From NCBI GenBank assembly GCA_964609965.1, contig CAZSTS010000012.1, positions 1 to 64,000 of the forward strand: a stretch of DNA of 64,000 nucleotides. Direction: 5' to 3'. The position numbers and the translations under genes are program-made. How positions within the stretch are numbered: the stretch's first letter is position 1; each line of letters opens with the position of its first letter. Positions 8,540-17,432 of the stretch are shown here, piece after piece. The DNA is from JAHJDR01 sp964609965. Its GTDB lineage: Bacteria > UBA10199 > JADGCS01. The notes beneath the pieces are model-generated. The model worked only from the letters and a program-made list of their open reading frames with translations, did not search any database and was not told the DNA's origin.

Positions 8540-8742
8540 GTCTCTTTAATATGCAACAAATGTACCAGAAACTTATCAAACAGACAAAAATATAACCATG
8601 AATATCAAACCCTTACACAAAACTCGTATAATCTTTTGTTCTCATTTTAAGAATTTGGGGAGATTATTATCATTTTGATCAGAAATTGGGGCCTGCCCAC
8701 CCCTGTAAGTGCCTGTTATTTATTATAAATATTGCGACAAAT

Positions 8743-8773
8743 GCGTCTAGAGTCTTGCGTCTAGAGTCTAGCG
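8743..8773. repeat. GCGTCTAGAGTCTAGCG stutter repeat at serS 3' end
   Basis: Repeated GCGTCTAGAGTC words. The repeat runs into serS: the final codons for Arg-Leu and the TAG stop (8761-8763) are made of it, so the end of SerS is repeat-derived. Confidence 0.7.
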
Positions 8774-10029
8774 ATAACATCCATCCCCATAGCATTTTTC
8801 AAAATATCTGGAACGAGAATGGATCCATCTTCTTGCTGATAGTTTTCCATGATCGCGATGAGAGTACGCCCCACAGCCAAACCAGAGCCGTTTAAAGTAT
8901 GCACATGCTGTGGCTTGTCATTCCCAGATTTAAAACGCGTTTTCATACGACGAGCTTGAAAGTCAGTACAATTAGAACACGAAGAAATTTCGCGATACTG
9001 ACCTTGGCCTGGCAACCAAACTTCGAGATCGTAAGTTTTGGCTGCTGAAAATCCCATATCACCTGTGCAAAGAACAACCTTGCGATAAGCTAATCCTAAT
9101 AGTTGAAGTATTTTTTCTGCATGATTTGTGAGCTTTTCTAATTCATCAAAAGAAGATTCTGGATCTGTGATTTTGACCAACTCAACTTTGTTGAATTGAT
9201 GTTGACGGACAAGACCTTTAACATCTTTGCCATAAGAACCTGCCTCAGATCTAAAACAAGGCGTGTAAGCGCAAAAACTGTATGGCAGGTCTTCTTTTTT
9301 TAATGTCTCACCTCTAAAGATATTTGTGACTGGCACTTCGGCAGTGGGAATCAGATAATACCCTAAATCTGTTTTAAAAAGATCTTCTTCAAATTTTGGA
9401 AGCTGTCCTGTGCCCATGAGAGAATCAGCATTAACCATGAAAGGAGGAATGACTTCTTCATACCCATGCTCACTTACCTGTACATTGAGCATGAAATTAA
9501 TGAGCACCCTTTCGAGCTTAGCTAAAGCGCCTCTGTAGAGGGCAAAACGCGATCCTGTTATTTTTGCAGCACGCTCAAAATCAAGCATACCAAGTGACTC
9601 TCCTAGGTCCCAATGTTCTTTTGGTTTGAAAGAGAACTCAGGTTTTTTGCCCCATTCGAGTTCGGTTTTATTGTCTTCTTCTGATTTGCCAACAGGAACA
9701 GAGTCATGTGGCAAATTAGGAACTGTGAGTAAAATGGCTTTTAACTTTTCTTCGACTGCAGATTGATCAGCGCCAAGCTCTTTTACCTGTTTAGCCACAG
9801 CTTGCATTTCATCTATGACAGATTGAGCATCCTTTTTTTCTTTTTTTAGCTGAGAAATTTCTTTTGATTTCTGATTTTGAAGCGCTCTGAGTTCATCAAA
9901 CTTTTGTTGCAGTTTTTTACGCTCTTCATCAAGTTGTACAATACCATCAAGAGAGAGATCTGAATTTCTCTTTTTCAGAAATCCTTTAACCGCATCCATG
10001 TTGTTCAATACCCATTTAATGTCTAACAT
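8761..10029 (-). CDS. serS: Seryl-tRNA synthetase
   Basis: 422 aa, the usual length for bacterial SerRS. The N-terminal 110 residues form the long antiparallel coiled coil that contacts tRNA-Ser. The class II catalytic core follows, with TAEVPVTNIFRGE, motif 2 CFRSEAGSYGKDVKGLVRQHQF and motif 3 GSGLAVGRTLIAIMENYQ. It charges serine (and serine on tRNA-Sec, where present) in the cytoplasm. An AGGAG site lies before the ATG. A single-gene unit with stutter repeats on both sides. Confidence 0.97.
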   Translation of the reverse strand: MLDIKWVLNNMDAVKGFLKKRNSDLSLDGIVQLDEERKKLQQKFDELRALQNQKSKEISQLKKEKKDAQSVIDEMQAVAKQVKELGADQSAVEEKLKAILLTVPNLPHDSVPVGKSEEDNKTELEWGKKPEFSFKPKEHWDLGESLGMLDFERAAKITGSRFALYRGALAKLERVLINFMLNVQVSEHGYEEVIPPFMVNADSLMGTGQLPKFEEDLFKTDLGYYLIPTAEVPVTNIFRGETLKKEDLPYSFCAYTPCFRSEAGSYGKDVKGLVRQHQFNKVELVKITDPESSFDELEKLTNHAEKILQLLGLAYRKVVLCTGDMGFSAAKTYDLEVWLPGQGQYREISSCSNCTDFQARRMKTRFKSGNDKPQHVHTLNGSGLAVGRTLIAIMENYQQEDGSILVPDILKNAMGMDVIARL

Positions 10030-10050
10030 TATCTAACTCCTATTTATTCT

Positions 10051-10085
10051 CCCGACGATCCCACGATCCCGAGAACGCGCGAACC
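10051..10085. repeat. GATCCCGAGAACC stutter repeat
   Basis: CCCGACGATCCCACGATCCC words between serS and the next minus-strand gene. Same word style as 7413-7476 and 39870-39902. Confidence 0.65.
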
Positions 10086-11564
10086 TTAATTAACCAACGC
10101 TTCCCTTTGTTCTAGACTCATCCCCATGATTTTCTTCATACGGCTATGGTTAACAAGAGGCAAAGCCTTTTTAACATCAAACCCTGGAGAGAACTTTTCG
10201 GTATGACAACCAAGGCATGTCTTCTCAAGATTTGCTTTTGATACTGGATTATTTTTAGAAACATGCGGTCCACCTAATCCATGACAATTTTCACACTGAA
10301 CATTGGCCAAAAAAGGTGGTACTCTGGCATATTTTTTACCCGTTTTCTTATTTTCAACTACCTTGTATCCCTGAGGAGAATCATAGCCTAAAGAATGGCA
10401 GCCAACACATTCAGCATTCATTGTCTCTGCTTTAAATTCAAGCGCTTTCCAGGCAAAGGCGTGCTTTGTGACAGACCATTCAGCGTGTTCAGCTTCATGA
10501 CAAATCTTACATGAGTCACCACTCGCATATTTGTTCTTTGCTAAATCTGGATCATTCTCAAGACCTAACAGTTTTTTGATTGCCATATGATACATATTGT
10601 TTCTTTGTGCCGCATAACCCTTTGAATAGAACTTCACATAACCCTTTTTATCAATAATGAAATTTTCTGGAACAGATTTAATGTTTGTAAAAAGCTTTTT
10701 TACCTTGTTGCCAGAATCCTCAATGAGTGGCCAAGGAGCCTTAAAAGATTCATAGAGCTTAAGCATCTCTCCTGAGAGTTTGCTGCCTGTAATAGCAATA
10801 ACTCTGTAACCTTTTTTATAATATTCAGGGTACAATTCATCACGAATGAACTCTATCTCATGTTTACAATGAGGGCATTTGGGAGAAAAGAAAACGACAT
10901 GGACGACTTTCCCACGAAAATCACTGAGTTTTATTTTTCCGCCTTTTTGAGTTTGGGCTGAAAAATCAGGAACCTTTGGACTCACTCCAAGCCTGGGCTC
11001 TAGAGGTTGATAGGTGGCTACACCAAGACTTTCCTTCATATAGTCAAGAAACTGTTCTTCGCCTTTAGGCATTTTAGCAAAAATATATTCTTTAACACCA
11101 AAAGCTGCTCTATGTTTGGCATCAAGCCCAACAACCGCCACTTCATTTGCAAGCTTGAACTTTTCGGCTATCGAAAGATCTGGTCCCTCTAAAACAACAG
11201 GGATATTGATGTTGTTATCAGGCAAAAACTTTTTTAATCCTTCTACATTATTATAATTAATACTCACTGCTAGAACTTTATAATGATATTTTTCTTCATC
11301 AGCTGTGAGCTTTTTTAAGGCCTTGAGCATAGGAAGGGCATTGACGTGTTCAAAGCTAAAAAAACCTAATATAAGCCTTTTTTCTTTATAGTCATTTGTA
11401 TCAAACCTTGTCCCGTCTACAAACTGACCTACAATATGATTGCCTTCAATGACTGTTCTTTGGCTACCCGAAACAGAACTACCTGTTTTCCCTGAGTCAG
11501 CAGAACAGCTGAGAAAAATGAGACACAATACAGATAAGATGATAGAAACATTAATTTTTTTCAT
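10086..11564 (-). CDS. Redoxin-redoxin-tetraheme cytochrome c fusion lipoprotein
   Basis: 492 aa from the ATG at 11564 (MKKINVSIIL), chosen because a lipoprotein signal with lipobox (IFLSC) follows directly. Residues about 30-180 form an AhpC/TlpA-like thioredoxin fold without an obvious CxxC. Residues about 205-340 form a second TlpA-like domain with the redox motif CPHC in FFSPKCPHCKHE. The C-terminal part carries four c-type heme sites: CKICH, CVGCH, CENCH and CLGCH, with extra histidines typical of cytochrome c554-like axial ligands. The protein is predicted to face the periplasm and to couple thiol redox chemistry to multiheme electron transfer. The physiological partner is unknown. Confidence 0.85.
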   Translation of the reverse strand: MKKINVSIILSVLCLIFLSCSADSGKTGSSVSGSQRTVIEGNHIVGQFVDGTRFDTNDYKEKRLILGFFSFEHVNALPMLKALKKLTADEEKYHYKVLAVSINYNNVEGLKKFLPDNNINIPVVLEGPDLSIAEKFKLANEVAVVGLDAKHRAAFGVKEYIFAKMPKGEEQFLDYMKESLGVATYQPLEPRLGVSPKVPDFSAQTQKGGKIKLSDFRGKVVHVVFFSPKCPHCKHEIEFIRDELYPEYYKKGYRVIAITGSKLSGEMLKLYESFKAPWPLIEDSGNKVKKLFTNIKSVPENFIIDKKGYVKFYSKGYAAQRNNMYHMAIKKLLGLENDPDLAKNKYASGDSCKICHEAEHAEWSVTKHAFAWKALEFKAETMNAECVGCHSLGYDSPQGYKVVENKKTGKKYARVPPFLANVQCENCHGLGGPHVSKNNPVSKANLEKTCLGCHTEKFSPGFDVKKALPLVNHSRMKKIMGMSLEQREALVN

Positions 11565-11666
11565 GGAGATCTTGTATAGGATTTTTTGATAAGAATCAAT
11601 TGGAGAAGGAAACTTGCCCAAAATATAATATTTATGCATACAATAACAAAAAATAATGAGGTAAAA

Positions 11667-12944
11667 ATGATGGCAAAAAAATATTATCGAAATCTTTTCA
11701 TAATGATAATTAGTCTATCCACGATTATTTTGTTTTCATGCGGCGGCAACGCTGAATTATCTGATGATTCAATCCCCACAACCTCTGGCTCAGGATTTGA
11801 TTTAGCCGATACAAACCAGAGCCTTTGCTATAATACAAACACATCAATCTCTTGTCCCAGCAGTAGCACAGATTATTTTGGACAAGACGCTCAATATGAC
11901 GGGTTACAACCAAGCTACACAGATAATGGTGATGGCACTATCACAGACAACAACACGGATCTTATGTGGCAACAAGATCCTGGTGATAAAATGACTTACT
12001 CAGAGGCTGAGTCAGGGGCTGATAGTTTTACTTTGGCAGGATACAGTGACTGGAGACTACCTACTATAAAAGAGCTGTATTCCCTGATTATTTTTTCGGG
12101 AGAGGACCCCAGCGGCTATGAAGGTACAGACACCTCCGGCTTGATACCTTTTATAGACACAAATTATTTTGCCTTTGAATACGGTGATACAGATTCAGGC
12201 GATCGCATTATTGATTCACAATGGACAACAAGCAATGTTTATGAATCCACAGTAATGAGTGGAAGCGAGTGTTTCTTTGGTGTCAATTTTGCTGATGGGC
12301 GTATCAAGTGCTACGGAACAGAGTCAGAAAATAGTGGTTTTTTTACTATTTATGTTCGTGGTGAAACTTATGGTGTAAATGATTTTTTAGATAACAGTGA
12401 CAATACTCTTACGGATAATGCTACTGCCCTCATGTGGATGCAGATCGATAGTGGTAGTGATAGCGTGAGCGACCAATTAAGCTCTTTTACTTATGATGAT
12501 GGCAGTTTAAACTGGGAAGAGGCCTTATCTTTTTGTGAAAACTTAAGTTTTGCTACTTACACTGACTGGCGATTGCCTGATGCCAAAGAAATGCAAAGCA
12601 TTGTCGATTACACACGATCTCCAGATACAACAAACTCAGCTGCAATTGATTCTTTGTTTTCTGTTACAGCAATCACAGATGAAGGTGGTAATACCAATTA
12701 TCCCTTTTATTGGACAAGTACCACTCATGCAGACTCTAACAGCAGAGGTGCTAACGCTGTTTATGTTTCTTTTGGAGAAGCCCTTGGCTATATGAATGGT
12801 TCATGGATAGATGTTCACGGTGCTGGAGCACAACGCAGCGATCCCAAAACAGGAAATCCTGATGATTATCCTACAGGCCATGGACCACAGGGTGATGCTA
12901 TTCGAATTTATAATTATGTTAGATGTGTGAGAGATGTGAGCTAA
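11667..12944 (+). CDS. DUF1566 (Lcl C-terminal-type) repeat lipoprotein
   Basis: 425 aa from the ATG at 11667, with GAGGT just upstream. The signal has a lipobox at FSCGG. Two copies of the DUF1566/Lcl domain are visible. The first contains DNGDGTITDNNTDLMWQ, then YSDWRLPTIKELYSL. The second contains DNTLTDNATALMWMQ, then YTDWRLPDAKEMQSI, and ends YNYVRCVRD. This C-type-lectin-like domain is common in surface lipoproteins of Gram-negative bacteria and is linked to adhesion in Legionella Lcl. The exact ligand here is unknown. The gene diverges from the cytochrome fusion gene, with 102 bases between the starts. Confidence 0.85.
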   Translation: MMAKKYYRNLFIMIISLSTIILFSCGGNAELSDDSIPTTSGSGFDLADTNQSLCYNTNTSISCPSSSTDYFGQDAQYDGLQPSYTDNGDGTITDNNTDLMWQQDPGDKMTYSEAESGADSFTLAGYSDWRLPTIKELYSLIIFSGEDPSGYEGTDTSGLIPFIDTNYFAFEYGDTDSGDRIIDSQWTTSNVYESTVMSGSECFFGVNFADGRIKCYGTESENSGFFTIYVRGETYGVNDFLDNSDNTLTDNATALMWMQIDSGSDSVSDQLSSFTYDDGSLNWEEALSFCENLSFATYTDWRLPDAKEMQSIVDYTRSPDTTNSAAIDSLFSVTAITDEGGNTNYPFYWTSTTHADSNSRGANAVYVSFGEALGYMNGSWIDVHGAGAQRSDPKTGNPDDYPTGHGPQGDAIRIYNYVRCVRDVS

Positions 12945-12959
12945 CACTCAACTTTCTAC

Positions 12960-13024
12960 CCACTATCCACTATCCACTATCCACGCCCGTCCTGAGCGAT
13001 CCGCCTTGGCGGAGAGTCGAAGGA
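12960..13024. repeat. CCACTATC stutter followed by TCCGCC/GGCGGA hairpin repeat
   Basis: CCACTATCCACTATCCACTA is followed by a GTCCTGAGC...GTCGAAGGA element that carries TCCGCCTTGGCGGA (13000-13013) in its middle. GTCCTGAGC/GTCGAAGGA is a style of intergenic repeat seen in many uncultured bacteria (recalled, not searched). It lies between convergent genes, so it may also stop transcription. Confidence 0.65.
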
Positions 13025-13026
13025 AT

Positions 13027-14166
13027 TCACGATAAAGGATCAAACGTGGTAGGTTCTTCTTTATCTTTGGCTGGCCCCTCAGCAACATCTGCATCTTGAA
13101 CACCTGCACCTTCTTCTTTCATTTCATAAACAAGGCTTAAGACCTCGGCAATGGGCTCATAAAGATCTTCGGGTATGGCATCACCTTCGTCTACCTGAAG
13201 CAAAGACCAAGCCAAGGGAATATTGCGAATGATAGGAATGTTTTCTTCACGGGCTATTTGCAAGATAAGTTCTGCAAAACTTCGTTGCCCTTTGACAATG
13301 ACTTCGGGTGCTGCCATCTCTTCACGATCATAAGCCACAGCCACAGCCACATGAATGGGATTACTCACAACAGCATCAGCCTTTTTTACACCTTGTTTTA
13401 CATCACCAAAAACCATTTCACGGTGCAAACGCCTTCTCTCACCTTTAATTTGAGGGTCACCTTCATCTTGTTTGTATTCTCGTTTTACCTCATCTTTGCT
13501 CATTTTGTGGCGTTTTTGATAGTTCCACTTCTGAACAGCCATATCAATCAGAGCTACCACAATAAATACAGCTGCTATTTTAAGAAAAAAACTGTACACA
13601 ACCTGCCCTGTCATTTGCACAGCTTCGATAATAGTAACTTTTGAAGCTAAAAGAATTTCTTGGATATAGCTTTTAACAGTTTGATACGCCAGATAAATAA
13701 CCATCGAAAGCTTAACGATATTTTTGAGAAGCTCAATAAAAGTCACAACCTTGAACATGTTTTTAAAGCCTTCGACAGGATTGAGCTTTTCAGGCTTTGG
13801 TTTGAGTGGTTCAGTAGAAAAAACACCCCCCACCTGTACTAGGCCAATAAGAAGTGCCCCGCAAAAACCCGCTGCCAACACAGGACCCACAACCTTGAGC
13901 CAAGTCCATAACAACATTGTAAGAGCCTCTGACACATCCTTTAAGTTAATCTGCTCTTTGCTAACAAGACCATAACAATGGGTCATGAATTCTTTAATCG
14001 AAGAAGAAATATGACTCGCAGTAAAAGCAATAGCTGCAAACACACAAATCAAAACAAAAACAGTAGAAAGGTCTTTGCTCTTTGCCACATCGCCTTTTTT
14101 CCGTGCTTCTCGTAAACGTTTTGGGGTCGCGTTTTCGGTTTTTTCTTGGGAGGAGTCCTTGGCCAT
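13027..14166 (-). CDS. FlhB/SctU family export-apparatus switch protein
   Basis: 379 aa. The N-terminus EKTENATPKRLREARKKGDVAKSKD is the family signature. Four hydrophobic segments follow between about residues 35 and 215. The cytoplasmic domain has the autocleavage site Asn269-Pro270 in VVSNPIHVAVAV, with Ile where NPTH is usual, and then a typical ARE(N)IPIIRNIPLAWSLL region. A roughly 35-residue acidic, alanine-rich tail is extra. FlhB and SctU gate the substrate specificity of flagellar or type III secretion export. No other export gene lies in the window, so I cannot choose between flagellar and injectisome type. Confidence 0.85.
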   Translation of the reverse strand: MAKDSSQEKTENATPKRLREARKKGDVAKSKDLSTVFVLICVFAAIAFTASHISSSIKEFMTHCYGLVSKEQINLKDVSEALTMLLWTWLKVVGPVLAAGFCGALLIGLVQVGGVFSTEPLKPKPEKLNPVEGFKNMFKVVTFIELLKNIVKLSMVIYLAYQTVKSYIQEILLASKVTIIEAVQMTGQVVYSFFLKIAAVFIVVALIDMAVQKWNYQKRHKMSKDEVKREYKQDEGDPQIKGERRRLHREMVFGDVKQGVKKADAVVSNPIHVAVAVAYDREEMAAPEVIVKGQRSFAELILQIAREENIPIIRNIPLAWSLLQVDEGDAIPEDLYEPIAEVLSLVYEMKEEGAGVQDADVAEGPAKDKEEPTTFDPLS

Positions 14167-14455
14167 AACTTGTATTTCGTAGTTTGTGGATCGTAGATCG
14201 TCAACTCACAATTAACGACATACTATCCAGTACCTACACTTTATCTTATTCTCGGTTTGTTGAACACCAAAGTCCTGCTTGGGCCTATTTTTTATAATTT
14301 TTCTTAAAAAAAACACACAACTTTAAATCAGTACTTGCGATACATTTAATGTAAGGAGCAACACAACCTTAAGACAACGGCGTAACCCCTTGTTTATATT
14401 GGCTATATTACTAGCCATACCATGACTTCTTGGTAATTTAACAAGGGAACCCATT

Positions 14456-14656
14456 ATGGATAAAAAATATCAAAACATACTTTCCGAACTCAAAATGATA
14501 AACGATAGACTAGATACCGTTGTACAAAACCAACTGGATATTAAAAGGGATATGCGGATGGTTTTCTCAGACATCACACACTTTGAGAATTTAGTGCTAA
14601 AAATTGTAGATAATAATAAGCTAATTAATATTTCGAGCGAAGATTTTCATCATTGA
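14456..14656 (+). CDS. Small coiled-coil hypothetical protein
   Basis: 66 aa, with AAGGGA about eight bases before the ATG. Residues 5-45 have a regular heptad-like pattern (ILSELKMINDRLDTVVQNQ), suggesting a short coiled coil or oligomer. No family is recognised. Only two bases separate its stop from the stop of the convergent acyl-CoA ligase gene. The 289-bp gap upstream (14167-14455) holds GATCGTAGATCGT-type stutter words next to flhB and no other clear feature. Confidence 0.55.
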   Translation: MDKKYQNILSELKMINDRLDTVVQNQLDIKRDMRMVFSDITHFENLVLKIVDNNKLINISSEDFHH

Positions 14657-14658
14657 TT

Positions 14659-16605
14659 TCAGGAGATCGTTGGTATCTCTTCTAACAAACCTGGATTTTC
14701 CAAACTTGAAAGACTCCCCAAGTCTTGGCCCAAATATCTTTTCTTAATAGTCCCACGAACAATTTTTCCTGAGCGAGTTTTTGGCAAAACCTTTACCATA
14801 TGCACAGCACTTGGCTTGAGTGTTTTTCCTAGATGTTTTGAAACCCAATTCTTAACATCTGTTGCCAAAAAATGAGTTTGCCCTATCCCCTTTTTGAGAA
14901 CAACAAAACAAACAAGCGCCTCTCCCTTTATTTCGTCGGGAACCCCAATTGCACAAGCTTCTGACACTAACGCGTGTTCGCATAATGTGGACTCAACCTC
15001 AGCTGGCCCTGTTCTTTTGCCCGCAATTTTAATAGTATCATCAGCGCGCCCCCTCATATACCAATGGCCATCAGCTTCGTTTACAACCCAATCACCATGA
15101 TTCCAAATATTATCAAATTTGGAATAATAAGTTTCGAGATAACGCTCATCATCATGCAGAAAACTCTTAGTCATGGAAGGAGCAGGTTTTTTACAAACCA
15201 GGTAACCAACCTCACCCTTATCCGCTGAATACCCACCCTCTGTAAACACATCTACAGCCATGCCAAGACCTGGACTTTGCAATGAGCAAGATTTTAGCTC
15301 CTTAATAATGAGAGGCGCCAACAAACAACCCATGATTTCTGTTCCGCCTGAAATATTAATGATAGGAACCTTTCCCTTACCAATATTTTGGAAACACCAT
15401 TCATAAGAATCAGGATCCCAAGGCTCACCTGTTGAACCTAAAATACGTAGCTTTTTCATATCGTATTTTTTTGTAATCTTTTTTCCTTCTCGCATGATGA
15501 GACGAATCAGCGTTGGAGAAATGCCTAAATGAGTTACATCAAAATCTTTACACTGTTTTAATATACGATCAGATTTTGGATAATTGGGAGCACCTTCTGT
15601 AATAACTAATGTAGCTCCAAAATGGGTTGTTCCGATGATTTCCCAAGGACCCATCATCCACCCAATATCTGTCACCCAATAAAAAGTATCTTTAGGTTTT
15701 AAATCGAAATTAAAAAACAACTCTTTTGTTACTTGAGCTAACACCCCAGCATGTGTGTGCACGGTTCCCTTAGGCTTTCCTGTTGTGCCCGAAGTATAAA
15801 GAACCATGGATTGATGTTCACTGGGGAGCTCTTCACAACGAGCTTTAGGTGATTCCTGTGGAATGACTTCATCATAAAAAACATCTCGTCCATGAGTCAT
15901 GGGAACATCTTCTAAATTTAATCGTCTGACCACAATACATTTTTTGAGTGTTGGCAATAACCCCAGACTCTCTTCTAGCATAGCCTTAACAGGTAACTTG
16001 GCACCTCGTCTTAATGTTCCATCTGCTGTAAAAATAGCTTTTACACCTGCATTTTGGCACCGAGCCACAACAGCATCGGTTCCATAGCCAGAAAAAATAG
16101 GCACAATAACTGCACCCACTTTTAAAATGGCAAAAAATACCGGAATCAATTCGGGAACCATGGGCATATACAATGCCACGTAATCGCCTTTGCCTACACC
16201 GATTTTCCTGAGATAATTTGCAATTTGATTAGTCTCTGCAAAAAGTTCAGCATAGGTTGTTTTCTTAACAGAGCCGCACTCGCCTTCCCAAATCACAGCC
16301 GTTTTATTAGCAAACGCTTTCTTTTTAACATGACGATCTATACAATTATGAGTGATATTGAGTCGACCACCAACAAACCATTTAGTAAAAGCAAAGCCTC
16401 TCGAGCCATCAACCAACTGCGTGTATGGTTCAAACCATGAAATATCTGTTTCGTGAACACAGGAATCCCAAAACCATTCAATGCCCGTAGTCGAACGCTG
16501 AATGAGCTCCTCGTACGTTTTTATTTCGTGGCGCTCCATAAACTTGGTAATATTTGCATTCTTGATAACAGATTTTGTTGGTTTCCATATGACTTGATCA
16601 GACAT
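14659..16605 (-). CDS. AMP-forming acyl-CoA synthetase (acetyl-CoA synthetase-like)
   Basis: 648 aa, with AAGGAG upstream of the ATG. It has an ACS-type N-terminal extension, the P-loop YTSGTTGKPKGTVH, a GGTE adenylate motif, the hinge region GRADDTIKIAGKRTGPAEVE and the catalytic lysine near the C-terminus in TRSGKIVRG. Enzymes of this type activate a carboxylic acid with ATP and transfer it to CoA in the cytoplasm. In classical acetyl-CoA synthetase the adenylate motif reads DTWWQTE, where one Trp closes the pocket. Here it reads NISGGTE, so a larger acyl substrate than acetate is likely (inference). The gene stands alone on this strand. Confidence 0.88.
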   Translation of the reverse strand: MSDQVIWKPTKSVIKNANITKFMERHEIKTYEELIQRSTTGIEWFWDSCVHETDISWFEPYTQLVDGSRGFAFTKWFVGGRLNITHNCIDRHVKKKAFANKTAVIWEGECGSVKKTTYAELFAETNQIANYLRKIGVGKGDYVALYMPMVPELIPVFFAILKVGAVIVPIFSGYGTDAVVARCQNAGVKAIFTADGTLRRGAKLPVKAMLEESLGLLPTLKKCIVVRRLNLEDVPMTHGRDVFYDEVIPQESPKARCEELPSEHQSMVLYTSGTTGKPKGTVHTHAGVLAQVTKELFFNFDLKPKDTFYWVTDIGWMMGPWEIIGTTHFGATLVITEGAPNYPKSDRILKQCKDFDVTHLGISPTLIRLIMREGKKITKKYDMKKLRILGSTGEPWDPDSYEWCFQNIGKGKVPIINISGGTEIMGCLLAPLIIKELKSCSLQSPGLGMAVDVFTEGGYSADKGEVGYLVCKKPAPSMTKSFLHDDERYLETYYSKFDNIWNHGDWVVNEADGHWYMRGRADDTIKIAGKRTGPAEVESTLCEHALVSEACAIGVPDEIKGEALVCFVVLKKGIGQTHFLATDVKNWVSKHLGKTLKPSAVHMVKVLPKTRSGKIVRGTIKKRYLGQDLGSLSSLENPGLLEEIPTIS

Positions 16606-16697
16606 TTATGACTCCTTTATTGAAAAATATTGTCTTTGAAAATAAGCTCTATCATATCTTAATTAATGAACCAAGCCAGGAAAAGCCTCAAAAAGAA

Positions 16698-17303
16698 TCA
16701 CCACTTTAAGCTGCTGTGACCAAAAGGGCCATTAATGGATAGTGTCAAAGGAGGGTTTGAAATTTTGGTCTTCTTTGGAAAATAGACAATGTAATGTCGC
16801 GACCAAACATTACTATAGGGATAGAGAGAACGATAAAAAGGCGTTAAACTAGATATTTTTTTAATTTTAGCTGGAGACATCTGTTTTCCATCAACTTCTA
16901 ACTGGAGCTCCCAAACACTGTCCTTTGCAGATAAATCTGAATATCGATAATCATACGCGTAAAAACTGATATAAAAGCCATAATAGCCATCATATTTTTC
17001 TTTTTCGGCCTGCAAAAACTGCCCGGCCTTTTGATCACTATATTTGTACATGCCTGTTACTTTATCGATTTTAGAGTTAACAAACTCGTTACTTTGATAA
17101 GTCACAAACCATTTCATGGATGCATAAAAATCATCTCGACCATAGACTTCTTTCTGGCGTGTCCAGCTTTTTAATACTCTTTTGTAGGATTTTTTTGCGT
17201 AAAGATCAGATGGGAAAATAATAAATGAAAAGAGAATACAAAATAAAAGAACAACACTTGAGCCATTTTTTAGTATTTTTTTTATCAACTCAAAAAGCCT
17301 CAT
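16698..17303 (-). CDS. Hypothetical exported protein
   Basis: 201 aa from the ATG at 17303 (MRLFELIKKILK). A longer frame exists upstream, but its extra 22 codons lie wholly in an inverted-repeat element, so they are rejected. A hydrophobic segment at about residues 16-36 (VVLLFCILFSFIIFPS), ending DLYA, is a signal peptide or anchor. The rest is rich in Tyr, Lys and Ser, with aromatic clusters such as YDGYYGFYISFYAYDYRYSD. No family recognised. A Gram-negative periplasmic or outer-membrane-associated protein is plausible. Confidence 0.65.
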   Translation of the reverse strand: MRLFELIKKILKNGSSVVLLFCILFSFIIFPSDLYAKKSYKRVLKSWTRQKEVYGRDDFYASMKWFVTYQSNEFVNSKIDKVTGMYKYSDQKAGQFLQAEKEKYDGYYGFYISFYAYDYRYSDLSAKDSVWELQLEVDGKQMSPAKIKKISSLTPFYRSLYPYSNVWSRHYIVYFPKKTKISNPPLTLSINGPFGHSSLKW

Positions 17304-17429
17304 GGACACCTCTAAAAATCGCCCAGATGCAAGGCGGATTAAAAATTGAGCGAAGGAGCGTGCATACAAGTACGTAACTGAGCGTAATTTAAATTCAACG
17401 CCGCAGATGGGTAATTTGTAGAGGTGTCC
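17304..17429. repeat. MITE-like inverted-repeat element
   Basis: 126 bp bounded by perfect 11-bp terminal inverted repeats GGACACCTCTA (17304-17314) and TAGAGGTGTCC (17419-17429). Inside it are imperfect inner arms (CGCCCAGATGC against the reverse of GCAGATGGGT) and a GAGCGAAGGAGCGTGCATAC...GTAACTGAGCG core. The element starts at the base right after the ATG of the minus-strand exported-protein gene and ends three bases before the stop of the DksA-like gene. Elements of this look are common intergenic repeats in Proteobacteria, from memory. Confidence 0.75.
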
Positions 17430-17432
17430 TCA

